NCBI GenBank assembly: GCA_002794785.1
Contig: NBBA01000018.1
Span: 682,001 to 746,000 of the forward strand
Reading direction: 5' to 3'
DNA: 64,000 nt
Source: Coniferiporia sulphurascens
Taxonomy: Eukaryota > Basidiomycota > Agaricomycetes > Hymenochaetales > Hymenochaetaceae
The position numbers and the translations under genes are program-made. This document shows, one piece after another, positions 34,201 through 47,421 of the stretch. The notes beneath the pieces are model-generated. The model was not told the origin of the DNA and did no database searches. It worked only from the letters and a program-made list of their open reading frames with translations. Position 1 is the first letter of the stretch, and every line of letters begins with the position of its first letter.

Positions 34201-37200
34201 TACAACGCCTGATTTCGCACAACTAATATGCAAATGAAAAATGAATAAAAGTGGGGACTTACGTGAGACACCCAACTAATGTTTCGCCTGCGCCGCTCAA
34301 ACCAATTAATGGTCAGATATTAGTCTCGGCAATCGGGTTTATCCTGTATCTTTGGATACGGATACGGATATGGATGTACTAACTATCATACAAGTGCTGT
34401 ATCTGCGCTTCGAGGGGTTCTAGCCTCTACCGAACGAAACGGAATACCAAACTCTAAACTGTATACCTATCTACGTATTGAAAATTGACGGCGCGAGGTA
34501 ATTAATATAAGGCTGGCCTTAGGCTCAGGCTGGGCGGCGCCCACTGCCAATTTGCACTGGTAAAGTACGGCCACCGCGTCTATTGTTGCGTTTCGTTTCG
34601 TTTCGTCTGCCTATATCCATCTAATACTAGGAACGAAAAATCGACAACACAGACGATCATGGGGTGAAAGGGTTCCAATTTCCAAATATGAGAACAAGGC
34701 AGGTGGTGCGGCCTGAGGGAGGTCCTGGAAGATCTGCGACAGGGGGTTGAGACGAGTTGGAAATCAGGGGTCGGAAACGGGTTGAGCCGTCAGAGGCGCT
34801 GGCTCGTAAGCGCCCATGGTCGGATATACTGTACTGTACTGTACGCATACGGCGACGATATCGTATTGTATTACATTGGATTCGAATTTGAACGTGGATT
34901 CGAAATCGGGGTGGAAGCATTATTATCTCTATTAAGGATGAATATAGATCCTAAGCGCCCGTTCAAAGTTGCTGCCGCTGCAGTGGGAATTGATGCCGAC
35001 GACCCGTGCCAGTGGTCGCAACCCGTGGACAATAATACCGAATCACTGATTCCTTTTAATAATGAGAAGAGATTCAAGAGGTCGGCTTCGAGTTCTTTTT
35101 CTTTGAGTTTGGAAGTTGGTAGTAGGTGATAAAATTTTAAATTCTGCTTTCCGCTTTGAGTTATCGGTGCGCGCTCGGTCACTCGAGCTTCCTGACGTTT
35201 GTCCTCGATGTTCATAAACACTGGCACACGCGACCGTAGCATTCTCAGAACCGTGGTTGAGCGAAGAGTGCCCTTATCCTTGAGGGTCCTCTGTGACTTG
35301 TGAGTACGCTCAGGGATTTCTGGGATGTCCCGTGGTGCTAACCGGCATTCTGCGGCTACTATGTACAACTGATACGACTGCATACCTAGATGATCATACG
35401 TATACTATGATTGCCACTAGGCGCCCCGCAGTACTAATGGCCGCGGGACGACTTCCAAGTCATCGACGACTACTCACTTTTCTCTTCCCTTCCCTCCCCG
35501 CTACATATACGTTATTCGAAATGCGTGCCTTTGCTCTCGCGCGAAGTTGGTAAAGGCGTTCCTCTAGTCCGGGATCACCGCAGGAAGGCGGTGGTTCACC
35601 AAACAGATGATTCTTACCCCCTCCCTCTCCTGGGATACAAAAATTTCCAAGGCACGGAACCTACGGTATTGACGACTCGGTGATATCGGCGGCTGATACT
35701 GATAGTGGCGCTGCTACTAATTTCGTTAGGGGAACGTTGTTCCATGGACTCTGACTCAGTCACGGTCTGGTGGCATCTTACACGGGGAGCAAATCCGGAT
35801 ATTGCCGCTTCCTACACCTTTATTGAAATTGTAAATTTGTCTGCTATTTGTGATTCCCTAATGTCCGTCTTCTATATTCTGGATTTAGCATGCCCGTATA
35901 TCCCCAAAACGAAATAGTTGATGGATAAGTGGGTACACTTTACTCAAAATGCGGAAAAAAGGCCGTAGCAAATCACAAGTGTTTGATCGAATTTACAATT
36001 TAGGAGGCAACTACTATATATGCTCATACGGGCGCGAGAATACATTGGTCAGCACTTATTACTCTCTCTGGTCACAGCGTGTCTATAACGACAATCTTGT
36101 CAATTCACGACGAGGTGCCAGAACTACCCGGCGCGAAAACGTATCGTATACGATGAGGTTATTTGCGCTAACGGACTCTTCGTTTGTCGGACGTGCGAGG
36201 CGCCGAACGCAACGCGAATTATGCGCGTTTGATCGCATGTAAGTGCGCATGTGTGAAGAGGCGTCACTGGCCAGTGGCAGCCGTCGTGGGTGCGGGCGTG
36301 AATGCATGAGTACCCTTTGCTCAGCCTATCGCGCGAGGCCTGCGCGCTCCGCGCTTTTGCGGTCGTTGGTCCTGCAGTGGTAGCCTACCATTTTTTGTTA
36401 TCTTTCTAATTCATCTTTTTCCTTCTTCTAGCCGTGAACTAATACTGCGCGGGACTCCCGGAGATGAAGGCGCCTCGGGATTGTATAGGCAGTAGGCTAG
36501 CTGCTGCGGAAAACGTAGGATGACGGGCCCAAACAACTGGCGGGCTGAAACCCGAACTGGCATCAAATATAGGGCATGACACAGTGCATGGAAGAATCAA
36601 AGCCGCGCACACTTTGCCCGATGCTGATTTCTTGGAAGCCTATTCATTTAATATGCGTGCCTGGCTATATCAACGATAACGTCATTCTTTTCTTCGTCGT
36701 CGTTACGATGTTACCAAGAGTACCCAAGACATACAAAAGCCTAACGGCTGAGGGGAGAAGCGACTTGAAATAACGCCGCGCCGCAAAAAATGAAAACGAC
36801 ACGATGGCGTCGACCCGATTGGCTGGGAAAAGGGAAGAGCTTTGCCAACGAGAACTTCCGGTTCTTTCCGGGCCTAGAGCTCAAAAACGTCTTTAATTAT
36901 TCCACTGCCCAGAAGCATGGATGGTCCCGAATTTCGAACGCGTCACTAAAAGTCGTGCGTATAGCGCACGCCGGTTCATCAAGTCTGCGCAGCGCAAAGT
37001 CGTACAAGCGGAAGAAGCCAAGGACCACAGTTACTCCGGAACCCCGGCTCTGATACTGAACGTCACACAGCAAACGTGCGCGGCTGCATGGGGTGGAACT
37101 CATAAAGGATATGTACATACCATGGAAGGATTCTTCAACTTGGAAATTGGAAATTAATGATAACTTGAACTTGGAGTGCGTGCACCCTGCGCCGCAAGTC

Positions 37201-37416
37201 AGGTAAAGCCATCTGAAGAGAGCCTACGCATAGCTCCAGGCCGGGGAGGTTTCCCCCTTCGCCTTCGCTGAGAGCCGCACTCGTTGCGCGAAGCATTCGA
37301 GTCAGAAGAGTGAGTCAATTGTGCGTTTCGTTAAGTCTTTCCTCGTTCTGGCGTCCTGGAGGGCGTCCATTTTTTTGCAGACTTCGATACTCCTAGAAGC
37401 ACACAAGTTAGATGAC

Positions 37417-37965
37417 GGCTCCTCGTGTCCGTTACTCGACAGCAGGTATTTGGAAATGAGAAACACCGTGCGTACTCCTATAAACACAAGCGCCGGCCTT
37501 GCACCTGCACCAAAGCCTCTTTTTCACTTGCGTTCATTTTGAGTCGATTTGATTTTGTGTATGCAGGGTCCGCGCCATGTGGCGTTAACCTCGGGCGGCT
37601 GGACCCAGCCAATACCGACGGGGTGTTTGTACAGGGTGCCGCTCGTTGGTTAACGTAATAGACAAGGGACGTAAGAAACAAGAGGGAGCAGCCGGCGGGT
37701 CAATGCTTTTATATCCTTGCAGTGCAGTCTTGGCTTTACGAGTCTATGCTGGTGGCATCCAGCCAAGGCGAGGCATCCTTCACATTGGCATGGCCGAATG
37801 GAAATCGCCTTCTGTTCGGAGCTCCAGGCTCCGGGTATAGTGACAACGGCACAAACGTGCTGGGCTCGTTTCCGGAGAAACTCGAGACGCTGGTATATCA
37901 TCCAATAGCTGCAAAGTTGTGTTATTCATTTCCGAGCTCGGAGTGGGGAAGTACTACCGGGTGAA
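37417..37965 (+). pseudogene. Third copy of the unidentified decayed gene
   Basis: GAAATGAGAAACACCGTGCGTACTCC and following bases align with 23050-23130 and with the reverse strand of 49030-49145. All three encode a start like MRN-(T/I)-(A/V)-(R/Y)...NT-A-L/F-V-AP. Later frames are broken. It shows that this sequence existed in at least three places. Confidence 0.4.
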
Positions 37966-40451
37966 ATTAATCGTTCCCGTTTTTCACTCTTTTCTCTTTC
38001 GTCTCATTACTGTTTTTCCAGAAAAAGCCCGGGGCGTCTTTCTTGTATTTTCGCAGTATGTACACTGCTCGTAATTCTGCCGCCTTCCTGCCAACGTCAA
38101 ACTGACGCAACAACCAAGCGCGCGCTGCGATTTACCGCGCCGTCACCGGCCCGTCGGAACGTATTCCAACTTTCCAAGGTATATCACTCGTACGTAAAAC
38201 TGATGATTCGGCCGACGGTATCGCCTTCTTCGACCCCTTGCGAGTCGTGACTGCCTCGGGTTTAAGCGACCGGCCAAGGCTTGCTAGGCCAATGGACGCT
38301 CGATAGCTCACACCCACTTCTTCTTCCTTCTAGAGGCTCCGTCGGAAAACATAATACATGTACAACGAAACCAGCGAATACCTGAGGATATATCTGCCGA
38401 TCCACACGCCCACGCGCGGATTAATCTGAAAGCCAAACAAACGGACAAATAAGTCGCGTTCGGCGATTTCCGAGGCCGGTGCATCCCTCGCGGTGCCGCT
38501 GTATGTATATGCGCACTCACACGCTTCGTGGATACGCGTCAATGTCGGCGGGAAGGGAGGCGATCTCAGCTCAATACCGCCGTAGAATGACAGAGATGAT
38601 CAGGCATGTACGTGCACATACATACCTTGGAGATCTGGTTGCGCAGCTCCGCCTTTGGGCGCCAGGGACGCTGGTATGATAAATATAGGTGTGCGTCCGT
38701 GCTTGTGGTTCTGGTACATGGCACGGGGACTGGAGGCGACCGTCCGTATGCTTTTTTGTGCGGTGCCTGACAACGATGTCATGATGATACAGGACCACCA
38801 GGAATTGTACGCGCCTTCAGTTTGTCTTCATCTGTTGAAGAGTATAATTCAGGTTCAGGCAAGTAATATTCTCAATGCGGAACGGAAGTTAAGGTGATAC
38901 AGGCAAGCCTGAGCGCCGGGCGTGGATTCTGAAATTTTAGCGTCCTGATGGATCAACATAATCTATGTAAATCAAGGCCCTCAGGCTCCAATTCCCTTCC
39001 ATCATTCCAGATAAAAATAGAATAAAGTATGTCTTGTGAGTGTTTTAAGATCGGCCCTGATATCTATCAAGCCCCAGCGTCTGCTACAGTAATACATTAG
39101 TAGTGTATTTAAGAAACCTTTTTGGTAGTGATCTGGGCGTTACATTCAAATTTGAAACATCGGTGTCAGAACTTGACGGTCTAGTGACCCTTTTTTGGGC
39201 TTGTCGCCGTATGTATATACACTTATGTTCGTATTTTGTAGACTTAGCATAGAGAAATAGTATCGGACGCAAAGACCTGTATTATATTATGTTATTTTTT
39301 TAGTCCAGGAAGCGCGGTCTGCCTTTGTGGCTTGCCTAAACTTTTCCCATTCGTAGTTCATATTTTGTTTCGAGTCCCCGACCAAGATTCATCCCTGACA
39401 GGTTTAGAGAAAAGGAGGGCCAGGGGGCATTTAAAGTACTATACCCGGGACCTGGTACTTAGGGAGTCACGAGTCGAGCCTGAAGCAAGCATCTACAATC
39501 GGATACACAATGTGCGCACCGTATTGTATATAACATACATTGAGCTTGAACCTGGATAACGCGGAAGTATTTATCGTAATCTCTATTAAGGACGAGAATC
39601 ATAGACATTGAAGCGCTCATGCCAGAATTAGTGCTGTGCTCACCACCGTGGGCCATAAAGCGTAGATTGTAGGCCACGGTCAGTTTATGCCTGTGCCGCA
39701 CCACGGACACCACTGGCAGGATATATGGTTTTTGGCAGAGAGAAAGTGGAGGTTGGTTTTTAAAGTTCTTCGCTCTAGGAGACGATAGATCGTTCATCCA
39801 GGAATCCCGCTTCTTTTTCCTGTCCAATTCTTCTGTGTGGTTTCTTGGTTGTTTCAAGTTGTATTCCCGTCTCGACCTTCCGAGTCACTCCTGTGTGATA
39901 TCGCGTTCCCAGGTCCGAGTCATGGGCCTGACTTCGACTCTTGACTCCTGAGTACTGTTACATCACATACTTTAGTGTACACAAGAGATCGCCTGCGTGC
40001 CAGTGTGCATGCAGTAACGTGCGTATACTTACTCGGTGTAGCTACAATCATATACTTTTATGCAGTGTTGATGGAGCACTAGTGCAGCCTTCCAAGCCTC
40101 TTATTTGTTCATGGTCATATCCCATTGTGCTCCATCCCAGCATCCTTCGTAATTAAAAAGCGTCCTTTTTGCTTTGGTCCTCGTCCATCAGGCTCATGCA
40201 CAACCTTCATTTAAAAAAGAAGCTCCCAAAAGATGGACGGATGAAACAGATGGACAGATACGCTTCATTCTCGTGTTTTTCGACTTGGAAACGGCGCATT
40301 TATATATGTGAATTAGTGAGCTGATGTTACTGGCGACTTTTGAAGGCTCTGCACTGCACTAGTACTCTTTTAATATAACTTCTCGGAGTTTTGCGCACAT
40401 GCTTTTTTTGGCGTGGGAATGCAATCTTCATTAGTCAGTTGACCTCATCCA

Positions 40452-40464
40452 GCTGCAAAAACAA
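40452..40464. repeat. LINE target-site duplication, left copy
   Basis: GCTGCAAAAACAA, repeated exactly at 47480-47492 on the other side of the LINE. Confidence 0.9.
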
Positions 40465-40526
40465 TTTTTTTTTTTTTTGTATGCATTTCTATAGTGTGTC
40501 ATGACTATCTAGTACAAAATATGCTC

Positions 40527-40546
40527 CAGGGGCCTTTAGGCCCCTG
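40527..40546 (-). repeat. LINE 3'-UTR hairpin
   Basis: CAGGGGCC and GGCCCCTG form a perfect 8-bp stem with a 4-nt loop, about 50 bp before the A tail. Many LINEs use a 3' stem-loop for recognition by their own reverse transcriptase; that role is inferred here. Confidence 0.55.
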
Positions 40547-40660
40547 TATTTAGTGAGATAGTAGTTGTTATAAAGGGCACAAATAATAGTGGGATGCCAG
40601 AAGCAGAGGGAGGAGCTGTCCTACGAAGGGGCAGTGAAAGGGAAGGCTGTCGCACCCTGC

Positions 40661-43600
40661 TCAGTTGCCAACAGCGTAACCTGAGTCAGAGATGGCAACT
40701 ATAGTGGGGCCACCTGGGTCGAAGACGAGGATGGGCTCTGCCTCAAGGGCAGGGGAAGAGTCTAAGAAAGATGTCAGAAGAGGGAGGCTGTCTTTGGAGA
40801 ACCATTCAGCTTCTGAAGAGGGTAAAGGAGTTTTCCATACCGCCAGATGGTCGGTAAGGGTGTTGGGGCATGAGAGTAAGAGATGGGCTCTAGTCTTGGG
40901 TACATGGCAGTATGGGCACTGAGAGTCGTGTCCCGGAATGCATCCAAAGTACATGCCAAAACCGGCATGACCGAGGAGGGTCTGGAAAACTTTGCACTTG
41001 GTGCAGCGACCGATGGTGAGATTCTGCATGAGGGAAGTCGGCTTAGTGGATGGGGAGAGGCCTGTGCCCATGGAGTGGGCATCAGATGTCCCCTTATGTG
41101 TTCGGCAGGCCGAGGCCCAGCCAGTTTTCCACGTTGAAAGCGCTGAAGTGGAGGCGGCTTCGCGAAGGAAGCGGATAGTGGGTGGAAAGGGGGTAGTGCC
41201 CATGGGGGGGTTGTCCGTGATGCCAGTAGCAAGGATGTCCGCAAATTCGTTGCCTTCAACATTGGAATGGCCGGGTACCCAATGTAAATGGAAGTTCACA
41301 TGAGGAAAGCGCTTGGTAGCAGCTTTGAGGCACTTCCAGATTAGAAGGGTGACTGAGACACCTGGGGCAGGACAAGGATCAGCGAGTAGAGTGAGGGCCA
41401 CTTTGCAGTCGGTATATAATTCCACTTGCGAAACCACAGGGGGGATATGAAAAGAGTGTGCCAGCAGCCAGGCGGCGTCAGCAATGGCGGCGAGTTCGCA
41501 GTCCATAGAGTGGACTGACGAGCCTAAGAAGGTTTCGCAGGTAAGGATAGCTTCTCTGCGATAGAACCACACCCCGGCGGCACTGCCGGAGTACAAGGAT
41601 GGAGACGACCCCTTTCGTGAGCCGTCAGTATAGATAAGAAGGCAGGAGGGATCCACTCGCAGTCAGTTGATGAGACCATGGTGTGACTGGATGAGAGCCT
41701 CGCATGCTTCTGAAGAGTGGTCAATTGCCTGGTCGATGCTTACGCGCCGTAAGGGCGGGAGGGCAATCCATGGGGGGCGAATATAGCAGGGAACTCACTC
41801 ACATCCGGGAGGCACCTGGGAGGTGAAGGAGGTAGTGATGGAGCCTTTGCGCTTGGTGCAGAGGGGAATCAGGGTGTGCATGGTAGTAAGATACCGGATG
41901 GCCACATGGGATTTGGTATGCTCTAAACAGAGAGGAATGGGTAGAATGGAGGCTAAGACCTCGGAGGGCCCATGTGGTGACGTGCGCCACGATCCTAGGA
42001 TGCGGCGGCATGCTGCGGATTGAACGAGAGTCATTTTGTCACATTTACCCTTTTGGCGAACGCCGGTGTACCAGAGGGGAGAGCCCCAGAGGAGGACTGG
42101 GAGAATGCATCCGATATAGAGATGTCTTAAGTGGAGCGGGTTGAGGCTGTGGAGGGTATTGCCAAGGAGCTCCAAGGCACGGAGAGAAGACATGGCTTTG
42201 AAGCACATGCATTGAATGTGGACCGTAAACGAGAGCTGCAAATCGAAAAAGATGCCCAGCCACCGCATGGGGCGGGAGGGTACGATGCGAAGTGGGGGAA
42301 GCCCCCAGCGCAGCAAATGGATAGGGTAGGTAAGGGATTCCTCTCGAAGTGCATGGCATCAGGTCCAGTGAATGAGCTCAGATTTGTCGTCATCCAGGGA
42401 AAGACCCAGTGTGTGGCATGCCAAAGAGAAAGAGAGGTAGGCCTGCTCAAGGCATGCTACATTAGTGGCAATGGACATTGAGGAGGTAGTGAGGAGGTGG
42501 TCATCAACATAAGCACAGATGAACACAGAGGGGTCGGAAACCTGTAAAGAGGAGAGAAGGCTGGTTGCGAAAAGCGCAGACAAAATGGGGGAAATGGGTG
42601 AGCCTTGTGGTACCCCCATATTGGGGATGGGGGTAAGAGTGTCCGTATACCCATCAAAGGAAAGGGCAACTTGACGATCTGAGACGAAGGATAGGACCCA
42701 GGATATGAGGAGGGGGGGGAACCTGAGTTTGGAGAGGATGGCCATTAAGCGAGGGTGTTGTACCGAAGGGAAGAAACCCGCAACGTCGACCGCGAGGGCC
42801 GACATGACATGGTGTTTGGCCCAAGCGGACTCAATTTCATTAACGAGGTCTGTGGCGGCATCTAATATGCCCGATTTTTGTCGGGTGCCATATTGGGAGG
42901 GGGGGAGCGCCCCAAGTTCATTGGCGATGAACTGGATGCGGTTAGTGATGATCTTCTCGAGGAGTTTGCCCATAGTTTCTTCGAGTGTGATTGGACAGTA
43001 AGTGTTTAACGCGGTGGGGTCTTTCTTATTCAGCTTGCGCAACATGACCACCTTGGTGTCCTTCCAGGGACATGGGTGGTGGCCCGCAGTCAGGCACTCA
43101 TTATAAAGTGCGAGAAGCGGGACGCTATGGATGGTGTGCAGGCTTTTGAGGGCCTGGTAGCCGATACCCATGATGCTGGGTGCGCTGGAGTTGGAAGTGA
43201 GATTAAGGGCATGGTCCAGTTCATCCATGAGGATGGGGTGGTCACGCATAGGGTGGGAACCGACAAAGGAGTATGTCGGTGGGACGGCAGCGGAGGGCTG
43301 AGAACCAAAGTATTTTGCCCAGAAGGCCGAAGCCTTTTCCACAGGGGTGTTTGTGGTGGTCTGACCAGTAACAAGGGCTGGAATGGGGGCATGATGTGAT
43401 CCCATGGCCCACTTTGCCATAGGCCAGATTTTGTCCGGCTTGATGGCAGCTGTAAACGAATCAGCCCATGCGCGTTTGGTGTGGCGAAAGATACCAGCTG
43501 ACTGTCGTCAGAGCATGGCACGATTCACCGGAGAAGCTCTGCGCAAAGCAACCATGTGAGCATGGCACGAGGCATCCCACCACTTGACCTTGTAACCCCC

Positions 43601-45157
43601 CAGCTTCTGAGTGGACAGGGGGTGAGAAAGATCCGTGGCAAGGACGAGTGCAGCATGGATGGCAGCAACTTTGACGTCAAGGAGTTGAGATGTGGAGCCT
43701 GAGAGGGCGAAGGCGGCGGTAAGGGGCACATCAAGTGCTTCCAACCATTCAGTAGAGAGCGAATCATCATACTTTGGACGGAGGAAGGGGTTGTTGTACA
43801 GCATAGAAGACAGAGGGATGGACCAGGTGATGACTGCATGGTCAGATCCAGAGGGGGTATCCCACGACCATGTCCAGGAATCGCCCAAAGCAAGATCCTC
43901 CAGAGAAGGGGAGGCCCAGGCGAGGTTGATGACTGATTTGGTGAATTGGGTAGAAGGGCATCTCCGGGTATTGAAGCCCGGTTGATTCAGGAGATGCATG
44001 GCATGTGAGGCAGCCCAATGTTCAAGTGGGCAAGCTTTGAAGGCGTTGCTGGCAGAATGGAAGCCGTGGTCCCAGTGGATGGAGTGGAGATTGAAGTCCC
44101 CAGCAACCAGCCAGTGTGCACTTGGAGGGAGCTCAAGCAGAGCAAGAGAGGAGATGGTGGCAGTTTTATTGGCATCATGATTGTATACATTGGTGACAAA
44201 AAGAGGCCCAAGGCCAGTGTCAAAAATTAGCGTGAGTATGTTGCAAGTAGGCGAGCGCGAGGCATCAAGCACTACTTGGGACAGAGGGATAGACTGGTGG
44301 ACCAGTGTGACCACACACGGGCGTGTTAGTTCGGTGTCCCCTGAAGAGGAGGGCACAAAGACGTGGTAGGAGGGCATAGTGGGGAAGCCAAAAACTGGCG
44401 TACCTGTAGCCGACACCATAGAAGGGGAGGCACCAATTGCGTACCAAGGAGGTTCCTGGAAAAGAATCACAGATGGGGGAGAGGGAGCACCGGGGGTAGA
44501 CGAGAAAGAGTGGATGAGTGCTTCAACGTGCACGCAGGACGTTGCAACATTGTGTTGCATAAATGTCCAGGGACTACTCATGTACCAGGGGGGGGGGGCG
44601 AAAGAGGAACGGGCATGGCCACACTGTTTGGGGCAGCTGGAAGAGTCGGTGTGGTGTTCACCGGAACAATTTGAGCATTTGGGGGGGTGAGTGCAAGGGG
44701 AGGACACTGGGAGAGCGTCTCGAACACATCCTGGGCAACGCATGTGGTGGTTGTCAGTTTGGTGGTGACCGGCGCAGATGAAGCACGCCCAGGGGCAGTT
44801 CCTGCAGTTGTTGGCTAGGTGGCCTAAACCAGCACATTTGGAGCACTGGATGAGGCGGGGGAGATCACGGCAGGTGACGAGTTTGAGATGACGCCCGAAC
44901 ATGTAGACTACATGGTTCCTGGGGGTAGACAGGATAGCCGCAGAGCGGGCACCTGTGGGGTCCTCGAAAGAGAATGCGATAGGGGCAGACATGATGTCCT
45001 TGCCAATTAGGTCAATGGCCTGTGTCCAGTCAGGTTCCAGCATAATTGGGAGAGAGAGGAGGTGAGGGTTGGCTGCACGAAACTCGGCTTGGAGGTCGGC
45101 AGCAGTGAAGGTAGGGAGCCTGTTAAGCTCAACGGTTATGCAGTGATTGACGTCGGG
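40661..45157 (-). pseudogene. LINE ORF2: zinc knuckles, endonuclease, RT, RNase H; four TGA stops
   Basis: One frame runs from about 45157 to 40661. It is interrupted only by TGA codons at 43508-43510, 42359-42361, 41795-41797 and 41663-41665. Seen in order: three CCHC-type knuckles (CSKCAGLGHLANNC, CFICAGHHQTDNHHMRC, CSNCSGEHHTDSSSC); endonuclease motifs (MQHNV, FQEPPW, VTNVYN, GDFNLHSIHWD, SGSDHAVITW); RT motifs (NTYCPITLEE, ALAVDVAGFFPSV, GVPQGSPISPILSALF, YVDDH); and RNase H motifs (IYTDGSRKG, DCELAAIADA, YTDCKVAL, HWVPGHSNVEGNEFAD). All catalytic motifs are intact, so inactivation is recent. Confidence 0.9.
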
Positions 45158-45643
45158 GCTTCCTGATCGTCAGAACAGATGGTATGGCAACGGGGCTTCC
45201 TAGATGTTGTAAGTCAAGGGTGATCGTCGATGGGGCTTCCTGATCGGCGATGTGGACGCGGTAGGCTTCCTATAGTGAGTCGGGTTACGACGGAGCGACT
45301 AAATGGCCAATAGGCACACAGTAGACTGGTGGTAGCAGATAATGGGCTTGTATGAACAAAGAGCACAAGCTTAGGGCTTGTGCTACTGGAGTTACATGCT
45401 TATATGCTACTCTATGTGTTTGCTACTGTAGCGACTTGGTTAGGTATGTTTACCAGACTATGGAAGGTCATGGAAACTCAAGGAATGTCTTGGTAATACA
45501 AGTATGGTGATCAGTAAGCAAAGCACGTCATGATGGTGCAATAAGGCGTCATCATGGCGTCTTATGGTGCAAGGCAAATAAGGATGAGTAAGGCAGAGAA
45601 ATGGGGGAGTTGCGCTGACTGATGATGACGAAGGAGAAGTGAG
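45158..45643 (-). other. Non-coding block inside the LINE with short repeats and hairpins
   Basis: The flanking coding parts are in the same frame, but this 490-bp block has stops in that frame and looks non-coding. It contains GGGGCTTCCT-type motifs at 45155, 45192, 45232 and 45262, a hairpin AGCACAAGC/GCTTGTGCT (45362-45370, 45376-45384), and a hairpin TGCGCTGACT/AGTCAGCGCA (45611-45620, 45642-45651) at its edge. It is either an inter-ORF spacer or an insertion. Confidence 0.5.
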
Positions 45644-47377
45644 TCAGCGCATAAGGGAAAGTAAAGGAAAATTGTAACAGAGCCCTGGCGCAGGGTGCAT
45701 AGGGACTTCGGCAATTTGGAGGCAGGCCCAAGAGACTAGTTGGGAAACTGTGGCAGGGTAGATGCTCTGCATGGCTGCCATCACAACTTCCTTCATGCTG
45801 TTCATAGTAGGAACGTGGGTGTTGTGAGCGAATGTAACGAAGCAGTTGCCACGTTCATTCCAATGGGCGGCACGTATGACCAATTTGGCCGCAGTGGGGA
45901 AGCATGAGAGGGCAGTCTGGACGTTGATAGTCATCTGGGAATCGGTGGGGCATGTGTCAGCAGGGGGGGGGCCCCATGGAAGTGGATGGTGAGGGTCGGG
46001 TCCGTAATGGTACGGATAACCAGGAGGACTGCACGCTTCGGCTCTTGTTTCACAGCGCTAGCAGAAGTGGGGGCTCCTGTTGACACTGCTGCTGCAATAG
46101 CAGGAGAAGTGGCAGGAGTAGCCCCACCCGCGGCAAGACCTGGAGGGACAGGTGTCGACAAGGTGGACCCAGCGGTGAGAGTGGAAGGGCCTGAAGGTCC
46201 TTGTGGTGGAGGAGGGGCAGTACTAGAGGAGGCTTTACCCTTCCCTTTCCTGTCTCCAGAGGGGGCGGACCCGACCCCAGGGAAGCAGGGGGGTGAGTGT
46301 TCGAGGGAGTCCATCTGCTGCATCATGAACGACATTTGGCACGTCAGGTCAGACATGACCTGGACCATCTGCTGCAACAGGGAGGGGAGTAGGAGGGGGC
46401 CTGCCACAGAAACTATCTGGGGTGGGGTGAGAGGGAGGGCCTGTGCCGAAGTGGGGGCGAGAGTGGGGCCAGCTGCCGCCTGGAAGGCTTGCAAGGTGGC
46501 AGATTGGGCTTGAGGATCCTCCTGGACCAAAGCACGCTGGAGGGCATTGACCGCATAGGCAATCTCTCCAAGGAGGGCAGCAGTAGGGACGGCAGATTCT
46601 GATGTCATCTGTCCCAGCTTGTGAAGTTCACGGGACATGTGCATGGCAGTGGTGGTGGCGAGCCGAAGGTAGGGGACCCGCAGCTCTTCTGCCCAGGGGG
46701 ACAAAAGGGGGCAGGCAGAAGTGGACTTGCACTTTTTCCGAGCAGAGGCTGAGGAGAGCTGGGTGTCCTCCTCCACAGCCTCCGACATTTCAGCATCGGA
46801 GTCAGAGGAGACAGCCACAGAGACAGGGCGGGACGGGCCATGAGGGGTCTCATCTACTCGGGGGGCCGGCCCTCCACCCACAGGGGGGGTAGAAGGGGAG
46901 GCAGGGGCAATGAATGCGGAGGTTGCCGTGGGATCAGCCCACATTGAACCAAGAGTGGAGTTGGGGTCCAGCGGAACTGGGGCAACTAGAAGGGGAGGGA
47001 TGTTGACCCCCACAAAAATGGGGAGGCCAGCTGGAACCCCTGAGGTGTGTATCTGCAGGGAAGGCTGCGCATAGGTGGAGGACAGGCCCTGGCCAGTTCC
47101 GCGGTCACTCGCCCCCAATACAGGGCAGGATGGTGGGTGGAAGGGTTGTCTGGAGGTGATCTCTGCTGCCAGTGGGGAAACTGTGGGGAGGACTCTGGGA
47201 GGCACCGGAGGTGCATGGACTGCACTCGAGATCGACCCCAAGAATGAGGAGGAGCGAGCCATGACTGTTCCCGCCAGGAACAAGGGGTTAGTACCCCGCC
47301 CATGGGTGGACCTAAACCCGCCCCTCGTTGAAATGGAGGGGGCGTGAAAAGTCTCGTCAATGGGACAAAGGGATTGC

Positions 47378-47411
<34 letters not shown>

Positions 47412-47421
47412 GATCAGACAT
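45644..47421 (-). pseudogene. LINE ORF1, split by a C-run frameshift
   Basis: Gag-like ORF. The first ATG (47419-47421) opens MSDQQ, followed by a polyglutamine run coded by CAA repeats (TTG repeats at about 47373-47412 on plus). A Pro/Ser/Thr-rich disordered region follows, then a folded C-terminal part (INVQTALSCFPTAAKLVIRAAHW, GNCFVTFAHNT). The frame changes at a run of nine C (about 45963-45973), where the upstream frame meets a stop at 45931 and the downstream part continues from 45934. The simplest reading is a one-base homopolymer change. The 5' UTR is only about 58 bp, so the copy may be slightly 5'-truncated. Confidence 0.8.

Larger units (their letters stand above)
31270..40464. other. 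Gene-poor, decayed region
   Basis: No ORF here has a recognisable domain. Contents: a GATGATGGT-type microsatellite (33868-33903), TATGT/TGTGT repeats (34135-34170), GGATAC repeats (34353-34375), and two diverged duplicated segments. Segment 32750-33050 resembles 38460-38800 (shared CTTGGAGATCTG-like and GTACATGGCACG-like blocks). Segment 34820-34950 resembles 39490-39600 (shared CTCTATTAAGGA). Part of it (37190-37965) is related to the decayed gene in the inverted-duplication arms. Confidence 0.5.

Noticed and set aside
46986..47360. Long ORFs on either strand inside LINE ORF1
   Set aside because: Shadow frames of a compositionally biased coding region.
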